This document shows positions 26,763 through 35,093 of a DNA stretch of 64,000 nt, one piece after another. The stretch comes from Paenibacillus pectinilyticus (GTDB lineage Bacteria > Bacillota > Bacilli > Paenibacillales > NBRC-103111), in assembly GCF_001700435.1 (NCBI RefSeq), contig NZ_LYPC01000030.1, positions 1 through 64,000 of the forward strand. Reading direction: 5' to 3'. The first letter of the stretch is position 1, and every line of letters begins with the position of its first letter. The notes below the pieces were generated by a model. It was given only the letters and a program-made list of their open reading frames with translations. It was not told the origin of the DNA and ran no database searches. The position numbers were made by a program, and so were the translations under genes.

Positions 26763-27671
26763 ATGAAATTAGTCACATTTATTCATAAAGGCCGCTATCG
26801 TTTAGGTGTCAAAAGGGAGCAAGGTGTAGTCGATGTAGTGGCCGCGCTCTCCGCAGTACCGGAAGTAACAGCCATACCAACAACCATCCACGAGGTTATC
26901 GATGGCGGAGCCGAAGCTTTGAATAGTCTTCATTCCTTTGTAGATCGGGTTCTGGCTTCGGATACAGATCAAGGGGCTTATCTATTGGAAGAGTCTACGC
27001 TAACCCTAGGTCCATGTGTTACGCATCCGAATAAACTGATTTGCGTGGGACTTAATTATCGCAGACATGCAGAGGAAACGAACGCACAGATTCCGCAATT
27101 TCCAATCTTGTTCAACAAATTTAATAACGCCTTAGCAGGCCACGGCGAAGACATTGCATTACCTAAAGTTTCGGTGAAAGTGGATTATGAAGCGGAATTA
27201 GCGATCATCATCGGGAAAACAGCCAAATATGTTTCGAAAGAGCATGCGCTCGATTACGTCTTTGGCTATTGCAACGCGAATGATCTATCCGCAAGGGATC
27301 TGCAGGTCAGAACGCAGCAATGGTTATTAGGTAAATCCTGCGATAAGTTCGCCCCACTCGGACCTTATGTAGTAACGGCAGATGAAGTGGGCAACCCGAA
27401 CGATCTGGCCATTAAAACCATTGTAAACGGCGAGGTGCGGCAGCACTCAAATACATCAGATATGATTTTCCATTGTGATGAAATCGTCAGTTACATTTCA
27501 CATCATATGACGTTAGTGCCTGGCGATATTATTCTAACGGGGACACCTGAAGGTGTTGTTTTAGGCTATCCACTGGAGAAGCAAGTGTATTTGAAGGATG
27601 GGGATATCGTTACGATTGAAATCGAACATCTCGGAAGTTTGACGAATCGGATGGTTGCGGAGCTTATATAA
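26763..27671 (+). CDS. Fumarylacetoacetate hydrolase-family protein
   Basis: 302 residues. N-terminal small domain (MKLVTFIHKGRYRLGV) and a C-terminal FAH fold beginning KLICVGLNYRRHAEE, with metal-binding acidic residues in DYEAELAIIIG and NANDLSARDLQ, and LTGTPEGV near the end. Members hydrolyse C-C bonds in beta-diketo acids, including 2,4-diketo-3-deoxy-L-fuconate and -rhamnonate to pyruvate plus a hydroxy acid; that would end the pathway predicted here. Some relatives decarboxylate oxaloacetate instead. A terminator follows directly. Confidence 0.88.
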   Translation: MKLVTFIHKGRYRLGVKREQGVVDVVAALSAVPEVTAIPTTIHEVIDGGAEALNSLHSFVDRVLASDTDQGAYLLEESTLTLGPCVTHPNKLICVGLNYRRHAEETNAQIPQFPILFNKFNNALAGHGEDIALPKVSVKVDYEAELAIIIGKTAKYVSKEHALDYVFGYCNANDLSARDLQVRTQQWLLGKSCDKFAPLGPYVVTADEVGNPNDLAIKTIVNGEVRQHSNTSDMIFHCDEIVSYISHHMTLVPGDIILTGTPEGVVLGYPLEKQVYLKDGDIVTIEIEHLGSLTNRMVAELI

Positions 27672-27675
27672 AATG

Positions 27676-27729
27676 AAACGGGACTACCCATAAGCAGTGT
27701 CATCTGCTTTTGGGGTAGTCCCGTTTTTT
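27676..27729. terminator. Terminator after the FAH gene
   Basis: AACGGGACTACCC and GGGGTAGTCCCGTT pair around an inner hairpin (AAGCAG..CTGCTT), followed by TTTTTT; the A-rich left side may also serve the convergent PfpI gene. Confidence 0.9.
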
Positions 27730-27740
27730 GGATATGTATG

Positions 27741-28298
27741 TTAAGATAGCAATTTCAAAAACTCACGCATAAAGCCTGGTAAATCCGGCCAAGCGTGACC
27801 GCTGACGAGCTTACCATCGACATGCAGGGTATCTTTGGCGTAGGTGGCACCAAGTGCTTCTACATCCAAGCGGCATGCGTTATACGCCGTCATCGTGCGG
27901 CCTTCGAAGAAGGAATTATCTTTCAGCGCAGCGAATACGAGCGCACCATGGCAGATCGCGCCAATTGGTTTATCGGCTTCAAGGAAATGACGAAGGATGC
28001 GTGGAACATCTTCATTCGAACGTATGTATTCAGGGGCTCGGCCGCCAGGAATGATGAGTCCATCAAACTGACTAGGATCTACATCGGCGAAAGCGACATG
28101 AGAGGGAAGAAGATGTGCAGGTTTTTCTGTATACGTTTCCCAATCCTCTACAAAATCGTGAACCACCGTGCGAAGCACTTTTTTCGCAGGCGCAGCGATA
28201 ACAGCGTCATACCCTTCTTCTAACACACGGTAGTAGGGATAGTACACTTCCAATACTTCAACAGCATCACCAGTTAGAAATAAGATCCTTTTGGACAT
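27741..28298 (-). CDS. DJ-1/PfpI-family protein
   Basis: 185 residues of the class I glutamine amidotransferase-like fold. The nucleophile elbow AICHGALVFAA carries the conserved Cys, and GLIIPGGRAPEYI carries the upstream acidic/glycine motif. Members act as proteases, glyoxalases or deglycases; the activity is not predictable here. ATG 28298 follows AAGGAGTG; an in-frame start at 28331 would lengthen it by 11 residues without a ribosome site. Confidence 0.88.
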   Translation of the reverse strand: MSKRILFLTGDAVEVLEVYYPYYRVLEEGYDAVIAAPAKKVLRTVVHDFVEDWETYTEKPAHLLPSHVAFADVDPSQFDGLIIPGGRAPEYIRSNEDVPRILRHFLEADKPIGAICHGALVFAALKDNSFFEGRTMTAYNACRLDVEALGATYAKDTLHVDGKLVSGHAWPDLPGFMREFLKLLS

Positions 28299-28509
28299 GA
28301 GATCACTCCTTGGAAATGGATGGTAATTCATGTTTAATTATGAACAATGCTTGTTTTCTTGTATACGGGTGTAAATTGGGAGGAATTGTCGAATAGGCAG
28401 TTCAGATGTTAAATAATGATGTTCAAATGATGTTCAAGGGAAAGGATAATGATTATAATAGAACAATAAATAAGGAAGAGTTCTAATTTACGAGGTGAAT
28501 AACGGAATC

Positions 28510-29304
28510 ATGAAAGCTTATTTAGATTTGTTAAAGGATGTTTTAGATACAGGTGTTGAGAAGGGTGACCGTACAGGTACGGGAACGATTTCTGTGTTTG
28601 GCAGACAGATGCGCATCAATCTCCAAGAAGGCTTCCCGCTGTTAACGACGAAGAAGCTGCATATTAAATCCATCGTTCACGAGCTATTGTGGTTCTTGAG
28701 TGGAAGCACGAATGTGCAATATTTACGCGACAATGGCGTTACGATTTGGGATGAGTGGGCCGACGAGAATGGAGATCTGGGCCGCGTGTACGGGGCGCAA
28801 TGGCGCACATGGCTGGCTCCGAATGGACAGGTCATCGATCAGATCGAGAAGCTGATTCATCAAATCAAGACGAATCCGGATTCGCGCAGACACTTGGTCA
28901 GTGCATGGAACCCTGCCGAGGTGGATAGCATGGCGCTGCCGCCTTGTCATTATGCCTTTCAATTTTATGTAGCGAACGGTCGTCTATCTTGTATGTTCCA
29001 AATGAGATCGGTGGACACATTCTTAGGCCTTCCGTTCAACTTGGCGTCGTATGCGCTCTTAACGCATATGATTGCTCAGCAGTGCGATCTGGAGGTCGGA
29101 GATCTGATCTGGAACGGCGGCGATGTTCATATTTACCAGAATCATGTGGAACAAGTGAACAAGCAGCTCTTGAGAGAGCCACAAGATTTACCGACGCTCG
29201 TTATCAAAAGGAAGCCAGCTTCCATTTTGGATTACACCTTCGAGGATTTTGAATTTCTGAATTACAACCCGCAACCAGGGATTAAAGCGCCAATAGCGAT
29301 TTAA
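28510..29304 (+). CDS. thyA: Thymidylate synthase ThyA
   Basis: Methylates dUMP to dTMP using methylenetetrahydrofolate. 264 residues, identical in length to the E. coli type. Active-site cysteine in LPPCHYAFQFY, and RRHLVSAWNPAEVDSMALPPC and DVHIYQNHVEQ are classical. The ATG lies 11 nt after GAGGTGA; a GTG within that ribosome site is not used. Followed 43 nt later by folA, the usual folate-cycle pairing. Confidence 0.97.
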   Translation: MKAYLDLLKDVLDTGVEKGDRTGTGTISVFGRQMRINLQEGFPLLTTKKLHIKSIVHELLWFLSGSTNVQYLRDNGVTIWDEWADENGDLGRVYGAQWRTWLAPNGQVIDQIEKLIHQIKTNPDSRRHLVSAWNPAEVDSMALPPCHYAFQFYVANGRLSCMFQMRSVDTFLGLPFNLASYALLTHMIAQQCDLEVGDLIWNGGDVHIYQNHVEQVNKQLLREPQDLPTLVIKRKPASILDYTFEDFEFLNYNPQPGIKAPIAI

Positions 29305-29347
29305 AGAACCTGTCTATCCAGTTGTTGTGTAGAGGAGTGTTCCTAAT

Positions 29348-29830
29348 ATGAGTATTTCATTTATATTTGCGATGGATCGTAACCGCGCGATTGGCGTTAA
29401 TAATCAATTGCCATGGCATTTGCCTGGTGATTTGAAATTTTTCAAATCGGTTACCATGGGACATCCCATCCTTATGGGACGCAAAACCTACGAGTCCATC
29501 GGCAAGCCGCTGCCCGGTCGTCGCAACGTCATTCTCACGCAAAATACGGCGTTCCGTGCTGAAGGCTGCGAAGTTCTTCATTCGGTGGGAGAAGCCTTAG
29601 AAGCTTTCCGTGATCAAGAGCTTTTCGTGATCGGCGGCGCGGAGGTGTTCAAGCTGTTCGCCTCCACCGTTGATCGCATGTATATCACGTTCATTGAGCA
29701 CGAGTTCGAAGCGGACACGTACATGTCCGACTTGGACTTGTCCGCCTGGACACTGGTCTCCAGTGAGCAGGGCGAACGGAACGAGAAGAATCCCTATGAG
29801 TATTACTTCCGGGTTTACGAACGGAACTAG
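29348..29830 (+). CDS. folA: Dihydrofolate reductase
   Basis: 160 residues. Regenerates tetrahydrofolate from the dihydrofolate made by ThyA. Conserved elements: FAMDRNRAIGVNNQLPWHLPGDLKFF with the active-site acidic residue, MGRKTYESIGKPLPGR and FVIGGAEVF. GAGGAG precedes ATG 29348. The 52-bp repeat array begins directly after the stop codon. Confidence 0.97.
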   Translation: MSISFIFAMDRNRAIGVNNQLPWHLPGDLKFFKSVTMGHPILMGRKTYESIGKPLPGRRNVILTQNTAFRAEGCEVLHSVGEALEAFRDQELFVIGGAEVFKLFASTVDRMYITFIEHEFEADTYMSDLDLSAWTLVSSEQGERNEKNPYEYYFRVYERN

Positions 29831-29838
29831 TCGATTAT

Positions 29839-30306
29839 CTCGGTTTTTCCGAGTAACTGCTCGCCTAATGCCGTTGCTGATGATGAAATAGTCGGTTTTC
29901 CCGACTAACTGCTCGCCTAATGCCATTGCTGATGACGAGATAGTCGGTTTTCCCGACTATCTGCCCGCCTAATGCCTTTGCTGATGGCGAGATAGTCGGT
30001 TTTCCCGACTAACTGCCCGCCTAATGTCATTGCTGATGACGAGATAATCGGTTTTTCCGACTACCTGTCCGCCTAATGCCATTGCTGATGGCGAGATAGT
30101 CGGTTTTCCCGACTACCTGCTCGCCTAATGCCATTGCTGATGACGAGATAGTGGGTTTTCCCGACTACCTGCATCCATAATGCCATTGCTGATGGCGAAA
30201 TAGTCGGTTTTCCCGACTACCTGCCCGCCTAATGCCATTGCTGATGACGAGATAGTGGGTTTTCCCGACTACCTGCATCCATAATGCCATTGCTCAGTAC
30301 GAACCA
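29839..30306. repeat. 52-bp tandem repeat, nine copies, each with two hairpins
   Basis: Copies start at 29839, 29891, 29943, 29995, 30047, 30099, 30151, 30203 and 30255, exactly 52 bp apart. Each has hairpin 1 TAGTCGG-TTTTC-CCGACTA and hairpin 2 GCCAT-TGCTG-ATGGC. Copy 1 has CTCGG/CCGAG in hairpin 1, and the 29995 copy has GTCAT/ATGAC in hairpin 2, both paired changes. Some copies carry mismatches. It is not a CRISPR: there are no variable spacers. Confidence 0.9.
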
Positions 30307-30320
30307 GGGGTTTCTCCGAA

Positions 30321-30556
30321 AAATTGACTTGCTGGATGTTTAATCCCCGCGAGTCGATCTGCAAGTCGAAAAAATCGACTTACAGGAAGCCCAATAGCTG
30401 CGAGTCGATCTGCAAGTCGAAAAAATCGACTTACATGCTGCTCCAGCGCCGCATGCTGACCTGCAAGTCGAAGAAATCGACTTACAGGACGCTCAAGCGC
30501 CGCCAGCCCGAGCCGCAAGTCGATAAAATCGACTTACAGGCTGCTCAAGCGCCGAA
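30321..30556. repeat. 51-bp tandem repeat, four to five copies, with AAGTCGA hairpins
   Basis: AAGTCGA-AAAAA-TCGACTT hairpins recur at 30363, 30414, 30465 and 30517, with a degenerate copy near 30320. The spacing is 51-52 bp with GC-rich linkers (GCTCAAGCGCCG). Because 51 is divisible by 3, a repeat-derived open frame runs through it (CKSKKSTY repeated); I do not treat it as a gene. Confidence 0.9.
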
Positions 30557-30576
30557 GACCTTATATTGACAAAGAA

Positions 30577-30625
30577 AAGGGCTGTTTCGCTAAGTAGAAG
30601 TTATCTACTTAGCGAAACAGCCCTT
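30577..30625. terminator. Long bidirectional terminator, 22-bp perfect stem
   Basis: AAGGGCTGTTTCGCTAAG.. pairs perfectly over 22 bp with its complement around AGTTA. An A-rich run on the left gives T's for the minus-strand YcnI-like gene. Confidence 0.85.
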
Positions 30626-30645
30626 CCTTATATCTTACCCACGCA

Positions 30646-31275
30646 CTACGCGCGTTTTCTAACCAATGACACGATCAAAGCCAATGCCCCGAGCACCACG
30701 CCAACAATGGAGAGGTATAGGGATGTCTTCGAACCGGAATCCGTATCCGAAGCCGCTGTGCCTGCCGTTACATTGCCGTGACTATCAGTTGTAGAACCAG
30801 AAGCGGTTTTGGCTTTCACCGTTGTGACAGATGCCGGCTTGTCTGATCCGTCTGCGCCAACCCACTCAACTACGGAACCATCTTTGTACGTTTGGTACGC
30901 TTTCCAAGTGATCTTAGTAGCCGTATCCGCAACTTTTCCCTGCATACTGAAATCGCCAAACTCTGTGCTTGCTAATCCATCGCCAGTTGCTGTCCATGTG
31001 ACGCCTGCAATTTTACCAGCAGAGTCCTTCTCAATATCATACTTCCAACCCGCTTTTGGCTCGAAACGAGACACAGCTACGGAATCAACAGGAAATTTGA
31101 CTTGGACTTTCGTCGTCGGGCTATCTTTCTCAGATGGTACACGAACTGTAAATACCTCATAGCTGCCTTGCGTCGTATCTTTCGGATACACCACCACGTG
31201 TGCACTTGCGATACCCACAAGAAGCATGGAAGCGATCATCATGGAGCTTGCCGTTAACATAAACTTTTTAAACAT
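30646..31275 (-). CDS. ycnI: YcnI-like copper-binding membrane-anchored protein (DUF1775)
   Basis: 209 residues: Sec signal ending ASAHVVVYP, so that His becomes the first or near-first residue of the mature protein; a DUF1775 domain; a Ser/Thr/Gly-rich linker; and a C-terminal membrane anchor (LSIVGVVLGALALIVSLV-RKRA). In B. subtilis YcnI the mature N-terminal His with a Glu and Trp binds Cu(II); equivalents are visible here. ATG 31275 follows GAGGGGAA. Its usual partner YcnJ lies 18 kb away at 49014. Confidence 0.88.
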   Translation of the reverse strand: MFKKFMLTASSMMIASMLLVGIASAHVVVYPKDTTQGSYEVFTVRVPSEKDSPTTKVQVKFPVDSVAVSRFEPKAGWKYDIEKDSAGKIAGVTWTATGDGLASTEFGDFSMQGKVADTATKITWKAYQTYKDGSVVEWVGADGSDKPASVTTVKAKTASGSTTDSHGNVTAGTAASDTDSGSKTSLYLSIVGVVLGALALIVSLVRKRA

Positions 31276-31473
31276 GGAATTATATTCCCCTCTCACATTC
31301 AACTCTTATCATGTTGTCCATATTACCTGATAGACAAGCAGATGAGTATGACTCGAGTGGGCTATTTTTTCGACTAGATTTGTCTAAATCGTAGCATTTA
31401 TCAGCTTTATGCGATAATTGTCTCTTTTGAGTCCCTATACTTGTCCGGAATGTACCTCTTGATAACGCTCCCC

Positions 31474-32142
31474 TTATTTGCGTGTCAAACCATGCTTGAT
31501 GGCAAAAGCCGTAAGCTGGACGCGATTCTCAAGGGAGAGCTTGACGAGAATATTTTTCATGTGGTTTTTCACCGTATGCTCCGAAATGAGCAGCTTCTCA
31601 GCAATGACCCGGTTGTTGTCGCCTTGCGCGACATGGGCGGTAATTTCTTGCTCACGAGAAGTTAGCATGTGCGGGCTAGGACCTTCCGTTTGCGCGCCTG
31701 CCTTCGAGCGGAAGCGATTGAAAAGCATATCCGCCATCCCTCGGGCGACCTCCGAATTATCGTCGAGCAGGGCGCGGAGATAGCTAAGCCATTCGTCGGG
31801 ATCCATGTTTTTGAGCAGATAGCCTTGTGCCCCGAATTGCAGAGCAGTGAAGAGATCAGCCACGTCATCCGATACGGTGAGCATAACGATGCGGATGGCG
31901 CCATAAGCTTGCTTGATGTGGCGTGTGGCTTGGAGGCCGTCCATCGGAGACATATGGATATCCATGAGAACTACGTCAGGGGCAACTTCGCCACAGAGTC
32001 GGATGGCATCCTCGCCGGAGCTGGCTTCGCCAACGATGAGAAAATCAGGATCGGATTCCAGCATGCTTCGGATGGCTTTGCGGGCTAGGGGATGATCATC
32101 GACGATTAGGATACGAAAAGGCAGTACGTCCGACAGCGTCAT
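31474..32142 (-). CDS. NarL/FixJ-family response regulator
   Basis: 222 residues. Receiver domain with VDDHP and phosphoacceptor D61 (VVLMDIHMSPMDG), then a LuxR-type helix-turn-helix (LTSREQEITAHVAQGDNNRVIAEKLLISEHTVKNHMKNILVKL). Its start overlaps the stop of the sensor kinase gene by 4 nt, so the two form a two-component pair. Targets are not evident; the adjacent copper-protein and nickel-transporter genes are possible but unproven. Confidence 0.93.
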   Translation of the reverse strand: MTLSDVLPFRILIVDDHPLARKAIRSMLESDPDFLIVGEASSGEDAIRLCGEVAPDVVLMDIHMSPMDGLQATRHIKQAYGAIRIVMLTVSDDVADLFTALQFGAQGYLLKNMDPDEWLSYLRALLDDNSEVARGMADMLFNRFRSKAGAQTEGPSPHMLTSREQEITAHVAQGDNNRVIAEKLLISEHTVKNHMKNILVKLSLENRVQLTAFAIKHGLTRK

Positions 32143-32948
32143 TGAGGATTCTCCTCTCTTTCCGCATAAACAATCACTTCGGTACCTGAGCCATGATCGC
32201 TCGTTTTGAGCTCTAAGGCAGCGCCTAGCTCCGCAGAACGCTTCTGCATCAGGTCGATCCCATACGTGGTGCTTTTCTCGGTATCTTGCAGCAGCCCGCA
32301 GCCATTATCTGTGATATGCAAGCGCCAGTGATCCTTATCTGCTTCCAAAACAATCGCAGCATCCGTCGCCATCGAATGTTTGCGAATATTAGTGAATGCT
32401 TCTTGGATGATGCCGAAGAGCAGAACCTCCTCGTTAGGCGAGAAGCTGTTTTCTTCGATTTTCACATCTTCTCGAAGCTCAATGCCAGACACTAATTGCC
32501 AATTGGCTAAGTAAGTATGAATGCGTTGTGTAAAAGCAGTCCCTTCTTCAGGTGGCGTACGCAGGTTGAAGATAGCTTGACGCAGCGAATTGTCGATCTC
32601 AGAAACAGCGGCTTTCGCTTCTTCAATATCCCCTTGCCGCAGCTTCACATTAAGGAAGAAGAGCGTTTGGGCCAAATCGTCATGCAGCTCGCGAGCCAAT
32701 CGTTCTCGTTCTTCAAAAACCGCTCTGCGGCCTTCGCTGCGGAGGATTTGCTCATTACTGCGTTCGATCCGATTAAACATCCAAGTAGCAAAAAGGTAAG
32801 ATAGCAATAACGTAATCACGGTAATCGTAAAATTACCAGCGCCCATAGTTAAATAACGAAGTAAATATTCATGACGGATATATTCAAATCCACCGATAAT
32901 AAGGACGGGTACAAGCACCGTAAACAGCTTATATTTGCCCAGCGACAT
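32139..32948 (-). CDS. Sensor histidine kinase, DegS/NarX (HisKA_3) type
   Basis: 269 residues. Two N-terminal membrane helices (about residues 8-23 and 40-58) with almost no external loop, suggesting intramembrane sensing. Then the HisKA_3 box LARELHDDLAQTL with phosphoacceptor H89, and an HATPase domain with N-box EAFTNIRKHS and DNGCGL. Cognate kinase of the response regulator with which it overlaps. The gene is divergent from the nickel/cobalt permease gene. Confidence 0.92.
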   Translation of the reverse strand: MSLGKYKLFTVLVPVLIIGGFEYIRHEYLLRYLTMGAGNFTITVITLLLSYLFATWMFNRIERSNEQILRSEGRRAVFEERERLARELHDDLAQTLFFLNVKLRQGDIEEAKAAVSEIDNSLRQAIFNLRTPPEEGTAFTQRIHTYLANWQLVSGIELREDVKIEENSFSPNEEVLLFGIIQEAFTNIRKHSMATDAAIVLEADKDHWRLHITDNGCGLLQDTEKSTTYGIDLMQKRSAELGAALELKTSDHGSGTEVIVYAEREENPQ

Positions 32949-33063
32949 ATAGCGGCTCAGCTCCTTTTCATAGAAAGATGTTGGAACGGATTCTATTATA
33001 GCAGATCTCCTTTAGATTTCTTCACAAAAAATCCGCACAACCCTTCTCAAATCCTGCACACGT

Positions 33064-33091
33064 GTGCTACATTATTAGTAAATCGTAACAC
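33064..33091 (+). promoter_or_regulatory. Candidate NikR operator upstream of the NiCoT gene
   Basis: GTGCTAC-N14-GTAACAC: two 7-bp inverted half-sites, 29 nt before the start codon. From memory, non-enterobacterial NikR proteins such as that of Geobacter recognise GTGTTAC-N13/14/15-GTAACAC, which this matches apart from one base. A NikR gene is present at 48047. Confidence 0.6.
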
Positions 33092-33119
33092 GAATCGAGA
33101 AAGGTGTGGTAAAACGTAG

Positions 33120-34151
33120 ATGTGGAAATCGTTGCTACAAGATAGAAAAAGTTGGGGAGGGTACGTATTTTTCATTCTTCTTCTTCACGTAGTGGGACTA
33201 ATCGGGCTTTATTCCGTTGCCAAAACATCGCCAGCCTTCTGGGGAATTGGACTTCTTGCCTATACCTTAGGAATGCGTCATGCCTTTGACGTTGATCATA
33301 TAGCGGCCATCGATAATACCGTTCGCAAGCTAGTTCAGCAAAAGAAAAACCCGATAGGTGTCGGCTTTTATTTCTCACTTGGACACTCCTCAGTGGTATT
33401 TATCATGTCGATCGTGACCGCGTTCTCAGTGACGTGGGCGGCGCGTGAGCTCCCTTGGCTGCAACGTTTCGGCGGTGTCATCGGCGCGTCCGTCTCAGGA
33501 CTTTTCCTTGTCGTAATTGGCGTCATCAATTTAATCATTCTTATTAGTTTGTATAAAATGTTCCTCAAGTTTCGCGGCGGCAAGCACGACGACAATGAGT
33601 TTGAAGAGCTGCTGGAATCACGCGGATTCATCGCACGGATGATTAAACCGCTCTTCTCATTCATCAGCAAAAGCTGGCACGTCTACCCGCTTGGGTTTCT
33701 GTTCGGATTAGGCTTTGATACCGCGAGTGAGATCGCGCTGCTGGCCATTTCGGCACATGCCGCGAAGGATGCGATCCCTTTTATCGGCGTGATCTCCTTG
33801 CCGCTGCTGTTCGCAGCGGGGATGAGCCTATTCGATACCGCGGACGGCATGTTTATGACGAAAGCATACAAATGGGCATTCCACACGCCCGTGCGTAAGC
33901 TTTACTACAATTTAACCGTTACCGCACTTGCGGTGATTGCGGCTTTAATTATTGGCATCATTGAGCTAGGTCAGGTGCTTTCCGAAGAATTCAGCATGGA
34001 AGGCACGTTCTGGACGTGGCTGCAGGACATTGATTTTGGTACATTGGGCTTTATTCTGGTTGGACTGTTCGTCATTGCGTGGATCATATCGATTGCCGTC
34101 TGGAAGGGCATGAAGATTGAGGAGCGCTGGGGCGCTAATTACCATCCATAA
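33120..34151 (+). CDS. NiCoT-family nickel/cobalt permease
   Basis: 343 residues, about eight membrane helices. The signature RHAFDVDHIAAIDN in helix II (HX4DH) is the metal-selectivity motif of the HoxN/NixA family, and LGFDTASEIALL and the FFSLGHSSVV-like segment are also present. It imports Ni2+ and/or Co2+ at high affinity; which metal is not predictable by eye. AAAGGTG precedes ATG 33120. The operator candidate at 33064 and the NikR gene suggest nickel. Confidence 0.95.
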   Translation: MWKSLLQDRKSWGGYVFFILLLHVVGLIGLYSVAKTSPAFWGIGLLAYTLGMRHAFDVDHIAAIDNTVRKLVQQKKNPIGVGFYFSLGHSSVVFIMSIVTAFSVTWAARELPWLQRFGGVIGASVSGLFLVVIGVINLIILISLYKMFLKFRGGKHDDNEFEELLESRGFIARMIKPLFSFISKSWHVYPLGFLFGLGFDTASEIALLAISAHAAKDAIPFIGVISLPLLFAAGMSLFDTADGMFMTKAYKWAFHTPVRKLYYNLTVTALAVIAALIIGIIELGQVLSEEFSMEGTFWTWLQDIDFGTLGFILVGLFVIAWIISIAVWKGMKIEERWGANYHP

Positions 34152-34160
34152 GATCATGCT

Positions 34161-34195
34161 GGCCTCAACGAAAGCGGTTGAGGCCCCTTTTTTTG
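34161..34195 (+). terminator. Terminator after the NiCoT gene
   Basis: GGCCTCAAC-GAAAGCG-GTTGAGGCC followed by CCTTTTTTT. Confidence 0.92.
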
Positions 34196-34319
34196 TCATG
34201 GTGAACAATGGCATATGAATTTTTTCTAAAGGTTATGATAGAAAAAAGGATTTTCCCTCTATTCGTTGAAAGTAGTCTGTCGAGTAATTCGAAAACTGAG
34301 TAAAGAAAGTAGGACGCAT

Positions 34320-35093
34320 ATGATTGAGTTTAAAAATCTTTCTAAAGTATATCCGAATGGAACTGTTGGTTTGAATGACATTAACCTAACTATACATCCC
34401 GGGGAATTCGTTGTTATTGTTGGTTTATCAGGCGCTGGTAAATCCACGCTGCTTCGTTCAATTAACCGTCTGCATGAGACGACCAGTGGTCAAATTCTCA
34501 TTGATGGCAAATCCATCACCAAAGCGAACGGTGCTGAGCTGCGCCGGATGCGCAGAGACATCGGCATGATCTTTCAAACTTTTAATCTAGTCAAAAGATC
34601 AACCGTCATTCGCAACGTCCTTTCTGGCCGTGTGGGCTATCATTCAACCCTTCGCACGATGTTCGGCTTATTCCCTAAAGCGGATATTGAGCTTTCGCTG
34701 AAAGCGCTGGAACGGGTCAATATCCGTGAAAAAGCGTACTCCCGCGCGGATGAATTGTCCGGTGGTCAACAGCAGCGTGTGTCCATCGCGAGAGCGCTGG
34801 CACAGGAAGCGAAGATCATTTTGGCCGACGAGCCCGTGGCCTCACTGGATCCACTAACCACCCGTCAGGTTATGGATGACCTGAAGCGAATTAACAAAGA
34901 CCTAGGCATCACAACGGTCGTCAATCTTCACTTCGTCGATCTAGCCCGCGAGTATGCGACGCGCATTATCGGGCTTCGTGCAGGTAAGGTTGTCTATGAT
35001 GGGCCTGTTGCTGATGCGACGGATGATGTGTTCTCCGAGATTTACGGCCGCGCGCCTAAGAAAGACGAGCTGCTGGGGGTGCAGGAGGGATGA
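34320..35093 (+). CDS. phnC: Phosphonate ABC transporter ATP-binding protein PhnC
   Basis: 257 residues. Walker A GLSGAGKST, signature LSGGQQQR, Walker B KIILADEP and the H-loop LHFVDLA are in order, and GLRAGKVVYDGP is typical of PhnC. It energises uptake of phosphonate, phosphite or a phosphate ester. ATG 34320 follows AGGA. It overlaps the phnE start by 4 nt. Binding protein PhnD is encoded nearby but convergently, which is unusual. Confidence 0.93.
   Translation: MIEFKNLSKVYPNGTVGLNDINLTIHPGEFVVIVGLSGAGKSTLLRSINRLHETTSGQILIDGKSITKANGAELRRMRRDIGMIFQTFNLVKRSTVIRNVLSGRVGYHSTLRTMFGLFPKADIELSLKALERVNIREKAYSRADELSGGQQQRVSIARALAQEAKIILADEPVASLDPLTTRQVMDDLKRINKDLGITTVVNLHFVDLAREYATRIIGLRAGKVVYDGPVADATDDVFSEIYGRAPKKDELLGVQEG

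Noticed and set aside
29839..30556. CRISPR array
   Set aside because: The whole 51-52-bp unit repeats, there are no unique spacers, and no cas genes are present.
30324..30569. 81-residue open frame with repeated CKSKKSTY
   Set aside because: It arises because the repeat unit is 51 bp, a multiple of three; no ribosome site, and copies diverge without protein-level constraint.
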